From NCBI GenBank assembly GCA_002440225.1, contig DJSH01000014.1, forward strand, positions 24,908 to 36,887: DNA of 11,980 nucleotides. Direction: 5' to 3'. The position numbers were made by a program, and so were the translations under genes. This document shows positions 1 through 6,507 of this stretch, one piece after another; within the stretch, counting starts at the first letter, position 1; each line of letters opens with the position of its first letter. The stretch is from Candidatus Segatella violae (GTDB lineage: Bacteria > Bacteroidota > Bacteroidia > Bacteroidales > Bacteroidaceae). Below the pieces are notes generated by a model. The model searched no databases, was not told where the DNA came from, and saw only the letters and a list, made by a program, of their open reading frames with translations.

Positions 1-203
1 ACGCTATCCACGATGGCTTTCTGTGCTGCGGCATTCTTTGCTGCTTTCTTGGCATGGGCGGCAGCCGTATCCTCTGGATAGAACTCGCTAGCCGCTACCG
101 TGTCGCCATCATTCTGGTCGGGAGCGAACTTACAGCTGGTCGTCGTAGTGATCGATGTGGTGGCAACCACAAGGGCTGCCACGAAGTATAATATCTTCTT
201 CAT
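1..203 (-). CDS. Putative small lipoprotein, 5' part only (runs off left edge)
   Basis: Reading the minus strand from an ATG at 203 gives 67 uninterrupted codons to the window edge, so the C-terminus is missing. The protein begins MKKILYFVAALVVATT, a basic start followed by a hydrophobic stretch, then TTTTSC with Cys24. This is a plausible lipoprotein signal peptide, though the residues before the Cys are a poor match to the usual lipobox. The mature part is polar, with acidic residues around 28-46 and then an Ala/Lys-rich stretch (AAAHAKKAAKNAAAQK). I recognise no domain. The start is supported by a clear AGGAGA Shine-Dalgarno sequence 7 nt upstream and a Bacteroidetes -7 element farther up. 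It is transcribed divergently from the ATPase/nuclease gene. Export to the cell envelope is an inference; the function is unknown. Confidence 0.72.
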   Translation of the reverse strand, partial: MKKILYFVAALVVATTSITTTTSCKFAPDQNDGDTVAASEFYPEDTAAAHAKKAAKNAAAQKAIVDS

Positions 204-210
204 TGTTATT

Positions 211-216
211 TCTCCT
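211..216 (-). promoter_or_regulatory. Shine-Dalgarno sequence of the left-edge lipoprotein gene
   Basis: On the minus strand this reads AGGAGA, 7 nt before the ATG at 203. It is a textbook ribosome binding site, unusual in this window where the other genes have weak or no Shine-Dalgarno sequence, and it fixes the start of the partial gene. Confidence 0.7.
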
Positions 217-242
217 AGTCTATTTTTCGTTTTGCGATATTG

Positions 243-284
243 CTTTGCTTTATCGTTTTGATTACCACTTTGCTTTATCTTTTT
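243..284. repeat. Imperfect 17-nt direct repeat, period 25 nt
   Basis: CTTTGCTTTATCGTTTT at 243-259 and CTTTGCTTTATCTTTTT at 268-284 differ at one position. On the minus strand the repeats lie between the predicted -7 element (286-293) and the start codon of the lipoprotein gene, so both copies would be in its mRNA leader. They could be a regulatory site, or only a product of the T-rich base composition here. Confidence 0.5.
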
Positions 285-285
285 G

Positions 286-293
286 CAAAAGTA
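286..293 (-). promoter_or_regulatory. Candidate -7 promoter element for the left-edge lipoprotein gene
   Basis: The minus strand reads TACTTTTG, an exact match to the Bacteroidetes -7 consensus TAnnTTTG. No TTG is present at the expected distance upstream (no CAA on the plus strand around 313-318), so only half of the usual promoter is visible. The implied leader is about 75 nt. Confidence 0.45.
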
Positions 294-366
294 CAAAAAA
301 TAACTTGAATATCTACATCTTTCTAATTCTTTTCTTTCTAATCTTTCTTTTTTATTTTCCTTTCTT

Positions 367-397
367 TTGGTTTTCTCAATAAAAAGTTGTAGCTTTG
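367..397 (+). promoter_or_regulatory. Promoter of the AAA-ATPase/nuclease gene
   Basis: TTG at 367-369 and TAGCTTTG at 390-397 are separated by 20 nt, matching the Bacteroidetes pattern of a -33 TTG and a -7 TAnnTTTG. The -7 box is flanked exactly by GTTG (386-389) and CAAC (398-401), a short inverted repeat that may be chance or a small operator. The start codon at 424 is 26 nt beyond the -7 box, so the leader would be only about 20 nt. Confidence 0.6.
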
Positions 398-423
398 CAA
401 CAGATTTCTAATAGAAGTGGAAT

Positions 424-2004
424 ATGGCAGAGACAAAGATGAGACGATTGCCTGTAGGCTTGCAGTCTTTTAAGAAAATCCGAACTGGTGGTTATCATTA
501 TGTCGATAAAACCGACATGATTTGGAACTTGGTCAATAATGGTGACCAATTCAATTACCTAAGTCGCCCTCGTCGTTTCGGCAAGTCGGTGCTTGTCGAT
601 ACGCTACAGATGTATCTAGAGGGTAGGAAGGAACTCTTCGAAGGACTAAAAATCATGGATTTGGAGAAAGAGTGGAAACAATATCCAGTCATTCGATTGG
701 ACATGAGCCGTGGCGGAGCTACGGCGGCAGATGTTAGTTCTTATCTTTCAAATCTTTTTGAAGATTATGAAAAGAAATACCATATTCAGATAAATACTAT
801 TGATTCTTTGGGAGATCGCTTTGACCGCATCATCAAGACTGCCTACGAACAGTTAGGCTTGCCAGTGGCAATTCTCATCGATGAGTATGATTCTCCTTTG
901 CAACATTCTTGGAAAACTCCAGAGCACGAGGCTTGTACGGCTGTTTATCGTAGTGTATTTGCAATTTTGAAGGCTGATGATGAATTCGAGAAGATTGTTT
1001 TTATCACAGGTATCACCAAGTTTACGCAAATCTCTCTCTTCTCTGTACTCAACAATCTTACTAACATTAGTTTCTTTCCGGAGTACGTTTCGCTTTGCGG
1101 TATCACCGAGCAAGAGATTGCTGAGAACTTCCAACCTGAAATGGAAAGAATGGGAGCAATGAATAGTTGGAATCCACAAGAGACTCACGACCATCTGAAG
1201 GAATATTATGATGGTTATCATTTTAGTGGGAGCAATATGACTGATATCTACAATCCTTACAGCCTCATTAATGCCTTGGCTCAGGGGCAACTGAAAAACT
1301 ATTGGGCTGCTTCTGGAGCAACGTCCTTGATTCCAAAATTTGTGGATAACATAGAGATAGAGTTGGATAGTTTCGAGGGGTGCTACATAGACCGAGATAC
1401 CTTGGAACTATCGGATGTGGTGGATGGAGGAGCTGCGCTCTTCCTTTATCAGTCGGGCTATCTTACTATCAAGGGATATGATGAGGGACTCTACATCCTG
1501 GGTTTTCCAAATGAAGAGGTGAAGAAGGCTCTCTATAGGATGGTAGTTCCAGCCTTGACGCTGAGGAATAATTCTCAGGTTGTAACCATCCAGGCTCTCT
1601 TGACCAAGACGATGCGTGATGGCAATGTTGCAGAGGCAATGAAGCACTTGAAAGCTCTTATCGCCGATGTTCCTTATAGCAACAAGAAGATGGCGAGTAT
1701 GGATATGGAGGAACGCTATCGCCTTATCATCAGTACGATATTCAATGCCATTGGTTTCAACGTGGAGGTTGAGAAAATGCTTGCTACGGGCAGAATCGAT
1801 ATGGTGGTGAGAACTCCTCGTATTATCTATGTGATCGAATTGAAACTTTCAAAGAATGGTGGCAAGAAGGCGGGGGTAGATCAAATTGTAAGAAATCTGT
1901 ATCTGGAACCTTTCAAGAGCGACCATCGAAGAGTTATTGGTTTGTCGTTTGAACTAGATGACTTGGGGAAGGGATTGCTTGATTGGCAAGAGGTAGCAGA
2001 ATAA
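424..2004 (+). CDS. AAA-ATPase-like / PD-(D/E)XK nuclease-like family protein
   Basis: This 526-aa protein has the layout of the family with an N-terminal AAA-ATPase-like domain (AAA-ATPase_like) and a C-terminal PD-(D/E)XK nuclease-superfamily domain, often annotated simply as ATP-binding protein. Visible motifs, in order: VGLQSFKKIR near the start and YHYVDKTDMI (25-34); a Walker A-like loop RPRRFGKS (48-55), which keeps GKS but not the classic first glycine; a Walker B-like ILIDEYD (150-156); ITGITKF (194-200), probably a sensor strand; YYDGYHF (261-267) and IYNPYSL (275-281), both typical of the family. Near the C-terminus GRIDMVV (456-462) and IELKL (471-475) give the nuclease-type residues Asp459, Glu472 and Lys474, so the active site looks intact. 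No signal peptide or membrane segment is seen, so it is likely cytoplasmic. It has its own promoter and is convergent with the HTCS gene, so it is probably not part of the PUL. The biological role is unknown; mobile-element or defence roles are only guesses. Confidence 0.9.
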   Translation: MAETKMRRLPVGLQSFKKIRTGGYHYVDKTDMIWNLVNNGDQFNYLSRPRRFGKSVLVDTLQMYLEGRKELFEGLKIMDLEKEWKQYPVIRLDMSRGGATAADVSSYLSNLFEDYEKKYHIQINTIDSLGDRFDRIIKTAYEQLGLPVAILIDEYDSPLQHSWKTPEHEACTAVYRSVFAILKADDEFEKIVFITGITKFTQISLFSVLNNLTNISFFPEYVSLCGITEQEIAENFQPEMERMGAMNSWNPQETHDHLKEYYDGYHFSGSNMTDIYNPYSLINALAQGQLKNYWAASGATSLIPKFVDNIEIELDSFEGCYIDRDTLELSDVVDGGAALFLYQSGYLTIKGYDEGLYILGFPNEEVKKALYRMVVPALTLRNNSQVVTIQALLTKTMRDGNVAEAMKHLKALIADVPYSNKKMASMDMEERYRLIISTIFNAIGFNVEVEKMLATGRIDMVVRTPRIIYVIELKLSKNGGKKAGVDQIVRNLYLEPFKSDHRRVIGLSFELDDLGKGLLDWQEVAE

Positions 2005-2018
2005 AATCTCAATGATAT

Positions 2019-2062
2019 AATAAAAAAGCTAGCATGTCAACAAACACGCTAGCTTTTTTATT
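2019..2062. terminator. Bidirectional intrinsic terminator between convergent genes
   Basis: A perfect 15-bp inverted repeat (arms 2019-2033 and 2048-2062) encloses a 14-nt loop. The core pair is GCTAGC on both arms, flanked by six A on the left arm and six T on the right arm. Read on either strand this gives a hairpin ending in a U-run, so it can stop transcription from the ATPase/nuclease gene (stop at 2004) and from the HTCS gene, whose stop codon (2064-2066) is one base away. Confidence 0.85.
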
Positions 2063-2063
2063 T

Positions 2064-5000
2064 CTATCCTTTGCCCTTCAAAACATCGGATGGGGAGATG
2101 CCGTACTCCTTCTTGAAGCACTTGCGGAAGTAGCCGATGTTGTTGAAGCCGGTCAGCATCGCCACCTCGGTTACGTTGCTTTCTCCCTCCTTCAGGAGTT
2201 GCATGCTGCGCTGGAGCTTCACCTTGCGGATATACTCATTGGCACTTACGCCCGTCAATGCCTTCACCTTGCGATAGAAGGAGGAATGGCTCATCGCCAT
2301 CTTGTCGGTCATGAAGGCGATGTCGATGTCTATCGTCGTCATGTTCTCCTCGATGAGGTGGTTCAGTTTCTCCATGAACTTTCGGTCCAGTGGACTCAGT
2401 TCTGGCACGGAAGTGTCGATGTTATCATTGACATTTCCCAGGGCATTCGCATCTGTATTCTCCGCCATCTCAGGGCTGATGGCAAGAGAAGCATTGGCTC
2501 CTGTCAAACTATGCTGGATGATAAACTCGGCCAGTCTTCTTCTGCCCGACAAAATGTTGCGGATGCGGCTGTGGAGCAGACTTGCGCTGAATGGCTTCAT
2601 CAGATAAGAGTCGGCACCACTGTTGTAACCTTCCTCCTGGTCGATAGGCGTGGTCTTCGCCGTGAGCAGGATGATAGGGATATGACTGGTGCGGATGTCG
2701 TTCTTCAATATCTTCATCATCTCGATACCATCCATCTCCGGCATCATGATGTCGCTCACGATGAGGTCTGGTATCTGGTTGAAGGCGAGGTCTCGGCCTT
2801 CCTTTCCATTCCTTGCCTCGATGATGCGATAGTCCTCGCAGAGCGATTCGTTGACGTATTGACGGATGTCGTCGTTGTCTTCCACGATGAGGAGCAGTGG
2901 GCGAACGTCTGCTTGCTCCTTCTCCTCTTCTTTCGAGCTGTTGCCTTCTTCCGTTGGCAAGAGGACTTCCTCGTTGGCAGGTGCATCCTCCTTATGTAGC
3001 GCATTAGGATAGGTGTTGTTGGCATCCAGTACAAAGCAGAACTCCGTTCCCTTGCCCTCCTCGCTCTGCAGGGTAAGCTCCGCCTCATGGAGTTTGGCGA
3101 GCGACTTGACCAAGGCGAGACCTATGCCGGTTCCAGAGGCCTGATGCATGCCCTTAGCCTGGTAGTAGCGGTCGAAGACATGCGGGATGGCAGACTTGCT
3201 GATGCCATAGCCTGAATCCTTCACGGAGATGGATACTTTCTGCAAAGCATCCTGTTCTGCAGAGCCCGTCTTCCCTTGGATGCAACTTAATGTCAAGTCG
3301 ATGCTTCCCTTCGGTGTATATTTGATGGCGTTCGACATCAGATTGTTGAGCACCGTGCTGATGATCTCGCTGTCGAAGTAGATATCTACCGATTGTTGCT
3401 CTGGCAAATGTACGTTGATGCTTACCTGAGGGTTGCGGTTCAAGTCCTTGAATCTATCTCCAATCTCCTTGACGAATGCCTTGATGTCAGAGTGCGCCAC
3501 GGTGAGACGGCGGTTCTGGGTCTCCGTCTTGCGGAACTCCAAGATCTCGTTGATGAGGTTGAGCAATCTTTCCGAACTGGCATGGATGCTCTTCACCTTT
3601 TTGGCGAGCACTTCCGGCAAACGTCTGTCTGCCATCAAGTCTTCCAATGGACCCATGATGAGGGTGAGCGGCGTGCGCAACTCGTGGGTGATGTTGGTGA
3701 AGAAGCGCAGGCGCTCCTCGTTGAGCTCTTGCTTCTGCTGAGATTCCCACTTGGTTTTTTCGAGAGAGCTGCGGAGCTTCAGCTCGTTGGTGTAGGAGCG
3801 CACGATGTAGAAGATGATGCCGCCCACGATGAGTAAGTAGATCATCTTAGCCCACCAAGTGAGTAACAATGGAGGTTCCACTACCACCTTCATCTCAGCC
3901 ACCTTGGCGTTCTCCCATTCCTGGTTCTTGAGCTTGGCTCTCACCTGGAAGGTATATTTGCCAGGACTGAGGTTGCGGAAGGTCACCTCGTTGTCGCCCT
4001 CGGTCTCAAACCATTTGTCGTCGAGTCCCTTCATCAGGTAAGAATACTCCACGTTGCCCTCCTGTGCGAAGTTTCGGCTGGTGAAGGTTATCTTGAAGGT
4101 GTTCTCGTCGTATTTCAGATGCGCCACGCCATCCTCGTCGAGTGGAACGATGGAGCGTTGCTGTTTCTCCGTGGTATTCAAGATTTGTTCGCAGTCGATA
4201 ATTTCCACGGTAGGTACATCTGTTTGTTCGGATAGAAGTTGTGGGTTGAAATAGCAGATGCCATTGGGTGAACCAAAGCAAATGATGCCTTCTGGCGAGA
4301 TACCTGCTGATCCTACTGTAAAATTGCCTGCTGGGATGCCACTTTTATAGTCGTAGTTATAGAATCTCTGTCTACGTCGATCGAAACAGGCTATCCCGGA
4401 AAACATGCTTACCCATATGTTTCCTTGTCTGTCCTGCACAAGTGCTTGAATGTGGCTTTCCTTTAAATCTTGCCTTTCATCATATACTTTGTATGATTTG
4501 GGATAGTTTGCTTTGGGTATGTAAACCAACCCTTTGTAAGTGGCAGCCCAAATGCCACCATCCTCATCTTTCAATAATTGGTTGATGGAGTTGGAGGGAA
4601 AACCGGTACTGTTGTCGAGGTGTGCCACAAGCTTCTTGTATTTGTTGAATATATAAATGCCTCTGGCAAGAGTTCCGATCCAAAGATGTCCGTAGTCATC
4701 CTCTAGGATAGAATATGGAATGGCTGAATCGCCAATGATACGGTTAATGCCTTCTTCCTTAGTTGCCACATTATTATATATAGTGTATATGCCATTCTCT
4801 GTTCCAGCCCAAACTTTATCGTACTTGTCTATATAGAGGGCGTTTACATCAAGATCTTTTGTACACTCAATTCGGGTAATGGCTCCTGTACTAGGATTAA
4901 GCATCAATAGTCCATTGTCTGTAGTGCCAAACCAGACGTTTCCTTTCTGGTCCGTTCTGAAGATATAAACAGAAGATATGGCATTGGATATGTATTGTGC

Positions 5001-6188
5001 GAAGTTCCAAGAATGTTGGATTTTGGTTTGGCTGAATAGTGTCACCGTATTGTCTTGTCCTATCCATAAGTTGGAGCGGACTGGGTCGATATATACCGCC
5101 GATACGTTTAGGATAGGCATCCCTAGGCAGGTGAGAGTTCTGAACATGGACTTATCATCTGGGATGAAATCTACTCCAGAGCTGTAGTTTGCAATCCACA
5201 TATTGCCAAAATTGTCTTCAACAATTCTTCTTGTATTATTGGATGAAAGTCCAAAATTTTCTTTGGTTACTTGTTCGAAAGCGACCTGGCTGCGGCAAGG
5301 GTCAGAGTATTTGTTGAGGTTTAGCTTACTGATGCCACCAATGTCTGATGCCACCCAAAGTGTATGGTCTTTGGTTTCAATGATTTGATGGATGTTGTCG
5401 CCTGCCAGGCTTGCAGGGTTGTCTTTTTGGTGCTTGTAGATGCGAAATGTTCCATTTGCAGGAGTATATATGGCTAGTCCTTTGTTGGTACCTACCCAGA
5501 TATTTTGCAAGTGGTCTATGAAGACACATCGAACGTTGTTGCCTGGCAAGCTGGAAGGTACATTGGGCTTGTTGCAGAAAAATTTGCTTCTTCCTGTATG
5601 GATGTTGTATGTTATCATCCCCTCCATACGTAATCCTATGTAGAGGTTTCCTTTGCCGTCGTCAGTAATGCTTCGTATGCCATTGTGAAATTTGGGTAAT
5701 TTGCTGGCGCTGATATAATGATGTTTATTTGTGATAGGGTCATAGTTGTAGATTCCTCCATTGTACTTGGCAAGCCAAAGTGTGGAATCAGCGGCAAGCG
5801 TGATGGCGACAATGTCTAGTTTGTCTTTGTTGTCTATATACAATGGGTGTATGCGTTGGGTCTTGCAGTCATAGACATTCACTCTTCCGTCCTTGGAGTA
5901 TATCCAAATACTGTTGCTTTTAGCATGATAGAGTAATCCAACATGCTCGTTGTTGCTGATGTTGGAATTGGAAGTGGTGAATACAGTGCAGGTGTTACCT
6001 GCTATTCTGTTGAGCCCCCACTCTGTTGCGGTCCATACAAAGCCCTGACCATCGATGACCATGTCATCGACGAATCCGTTGGAGAGCCCTTCTTTGATAC
6101 TAATGTTCTTAATGGAATAAGGCTGTTGGGCGAATAAGACAGCTTTGACGCAAAATACCAAGAGTGAAATGAGTAATACCTTTTTCAT
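2064..6188 (-). CDS. Hybrid two-component system regulator (HTCS) of the PUL
   Basis: This complete 1374-aa protein joins sensor, kinase, receiver and transcription factor in one chain spanning the inner membrane. Residues 1-20 are a signal peptide (MKKVLLISLLVF, likely cut after A20). Residues about 24-660 hold roughly 14 Reg_prop-type repeats with motifs such as NIWVGTNKGLAIY, LWIGTLARGIYIF and IWVSMFSGIACF, consistent with two seven-bladed propellers. A Y_Y_Y domain covers about 700-771 and a membrane helix about 778-800 (starts WWAKMIYLLIVGG). The kinase has the H-box THELRTPL with His835, the N-box around Asn953, DSGYG at 991 and GTGIGL at 1019. The receiver has VEDNDD (Glu1103, Asp1104), phosphoacceptor Asp1146 in SDIMMPEMDG, and Lys1198 in MKPF. 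An AraC-type helix-turn-helix domain fills about 1278-1372. All catalytic residues checked are present. HTCSs bind glycan fragments in the periplasm and activate nearby sus genes; here the target is probably the divergent susCD pair. The sensor-coding part is visibly richer in A+T than the kinase-to-DNA-binding part. Confidence 0.96.
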   Translation of the reverse strand: MKKVLLISLLVFCVKAVLFAQQPYSIKNISIKEGLSNGFVDDMVIDGQGFVWTATEWGLNRIAGNTCTVFTTSNSNISNNEHVGLLYHAKSNSIWIYSKDGRVNVYDCKTQRIHPLYIDNKDKLDIVAITLAADSTLWLAKYNGGIYNYDPITNKHHYISASKLPKFHNGIRSITDDGKGNLYIGLRMEGMITYNIHTGRSKFFCNKPNVPSSLPGNNVRCVFIDHLQNIWVGTNKGLAIYTPANGTFRIYKHQKDNPASLAGDNIHQIIETKDHTLWVASDIGGISKLNLNKYSDPCRSQVAFEQVTKENFGLSSNNTRRIVEDNFGNMWIANYSSGVDFIPDDKSMFRTLTCLGMPILNVSAVYIDPVRSNLWIGQDNTVTLFSQTKIQHSWNFAQYISNAISSVYIFRTDQKGNVWFGTTDNGLLMLNPSTGAITRIECTKDLDVNALYIDKYDKVWAGTENGIYTIYNNVATKEEGINRIIGDSAIPYSILEDDYGHLWIGTLARGIYIFNKYKKLVAHLDNSTGFPSNSINQLLKDEDGGIWAATYKGLVYIPKANYPKSYKVYDERQDLKESHIQALVQDRQGNIWVSMFSGIACFDRRRQRFYNYDYKSGIPAGNFTVGSAGISPEGIICFGSPNGICYFNPQLLSEQTDVPTVEIIDCEQILNTTEKQQRSIVPLDEDGVAHLKYDENTFKITFTSRNFAQEGNVEYSYLMKGLDDKWFETEGDNEVTFRNLSPGKYTFQVRAKLKNQEWENAKVAEMKVVVEPPLLLTWWAKMIYLLIVGGIIFYIVRSYTNELKLRSSLEKTKWESQQKQELNEERLRFFTNITHELRTPLTLIMGPLEDLMADRRLPEVLAKKVKSIHASSERLLNLINEILEFRKTETQNRRLTVAHSDIKAFVKEIGDRFKDLNRNPQVSINVHLPEQQSVDIYFDSEIISTVLNNLMSNAIKYTPKGSIDLTLSCIQGKTGSAEQDALQKVSISVKDSGYGISKSAIPHVFDRYYQAKGMHQASGTGIGLALVKSLAKLHEAELTLQSEEGKGTEFCFVLDANNTYPNALHKEDAPANEEVLLPTEEGNSSKEEEKEQADVRPLLLIVEDNDDIRQYVNESLCEDYRIIEARNGKEGRDLAFNQIPDLIVSDIMMPEMDGIEMMKILKNDIRTSHIPIILLTAKTTPIDQEEGYNSGADSYLMKPFSASLLHSRIRNILSGRRRLAEFIIQHSLTGANASLAISPEMAENTDANALGNVNDNIDTSVPELSPLDRKFMEKLNHLIEENMTTIDIDIAFMTDKMAMSHSSFYRKVKALTGVSANEYIRKVKLQRSMQLLKEGESNVTEVAMLTGFNNIGYFRKCFKKEYGISPSDVLKGKG

Positions 6189-6257
6189 ACTGTTATTCTG
6201 TTTTTAGTGATATAATAAAGATGGCATTACCTTCAATAAGCCATGCTTAATTATCTG

Positions 6258-6288
6258 CAAAGATATAAAATATTAATGAATTATGCAA
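6258..6288 (-). promoter_or_regulatory. Promoter of the HTCS gene
   Basis: On the minus strand TTG (6286-6288 on the plus strand as CAA) is followed after 20 nt by TATCTTTG (6258-6265), matching the Bacteroidetes -33/-7 consensus. The start codon at 6188 lies about 60 nt beyond the expected transcription start. Confidence 0.65.
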
Positions 6289-6314
6289 ATTTAGTATAGA
6301 CGATTTTTCGAGAA

Positions 6315-6396
6315 TGACTAGTTTCCACCTATGATTGACCAATTCGCACTCGTCAGGATTAGTTTGACGAAAATGTACCCATCATCTGACGAATTT
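6315..6396 (+). repeat. Four TGAC-headed repeats, candidate HTCS operator
   Basis: Similar 10-mers start at 6315 (TGACTAGTTT), 6336 (TGACCAATTC), 6365 (TGACGAAAAT) and 6387 (TGACGAATTT), spaced 21, 29 and 22 nt apart. The last two share TGACGAA and lie about two helical turns apart on the same face of the DNA, as expected for sites of AraC-family activators. The rightmost copy begins 14 nt upstream of the susC -33 box. An inverted TCGTCA at 6350-6355 also faces the copy at 6365. Binding by the HTCS is an inference. Confidence 0.45.
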
Positions 6397-6400
6397 AGAA

Positions 6401-6431
6401 TTGGCAGTTTGCAGAAAACATTATACTTTTG
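6401..6431 (+). promoter_or_regulatory. Promoter of the susCD operon
   Basis: TTG at 6401-6403 and TACTTTTG at 6424-6431 are separated by 20 nt, an exact match to the Bacteroidetes promoter form. Transcription would begin a few bases after 6431, giving a leader of about 70 nt before the susC start at 6508. The TGAC repeats immediately upstream suggest activation by the divergent HTCS. Confidence 0.7.
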
Positions 6432-6507
6432 CAGCGTTCGATTTAAGTAATCGTAACAACTAGCAAGAAAAATTAGATTAAACAACATTAATAAAACCTA
6501 TTAAGTT

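Larger units (their letters stand above)
6189..6507. promoter_or_regulatory. Divergent control region between HTCS and susC genes
   Basis: This 319-nt A+T-rich gap has no gene. From left to right it holds the HTCS leader (about 60 nt), the leftward HTCS promoter, an operator-like stretch with TGAC-headed repeats, the rightward susC promoter, and a susC leader of about 70 nt. That leader contains a small perfect hairpin, CGATT-TAAGT-AATCG at 6439-6453, probably too weak to matter. No clear Shine-Dalgarno sequence precedes either start, as is common in Bacteroidetes. Confidence 0.75.

Noticed and set aside
155..382. 75-codon plus-strand open frame with a very hydrophobic product
   Set aside because: It overlaps the start of the lipoprotein gene on the other strand and runs across T-rich promoter DNA; the Phe/Leu-rich product is what T-rich DNA encodes by chance, and it has no good ribosome binding site.
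424..2004. Insertion-sequence or transposon origin for the ATPase/nuclease gene
   Set aside because: I found no terminal inverted repeats or target-site duplications flanking it; it has an ordinary promoter and terminator instead.
2034..2999. 321-codon plus-strand open frame opposite the HTCS gene
   Set aside because: It starts inside the terminator hairpin and is antisense to the well-conserved AraC and receiver domains; the product resembles no known family and reflects codon bias of the real gene.
6439..6453. Small hairpin CGATT-TAAGT-AATCG in the susC leader as a riboswitch or attenuator
   Set aside because: The stem is only 5 bp and A+T-rich, with no alternative pairing or terminator nearby; a chance occurrence is likely.
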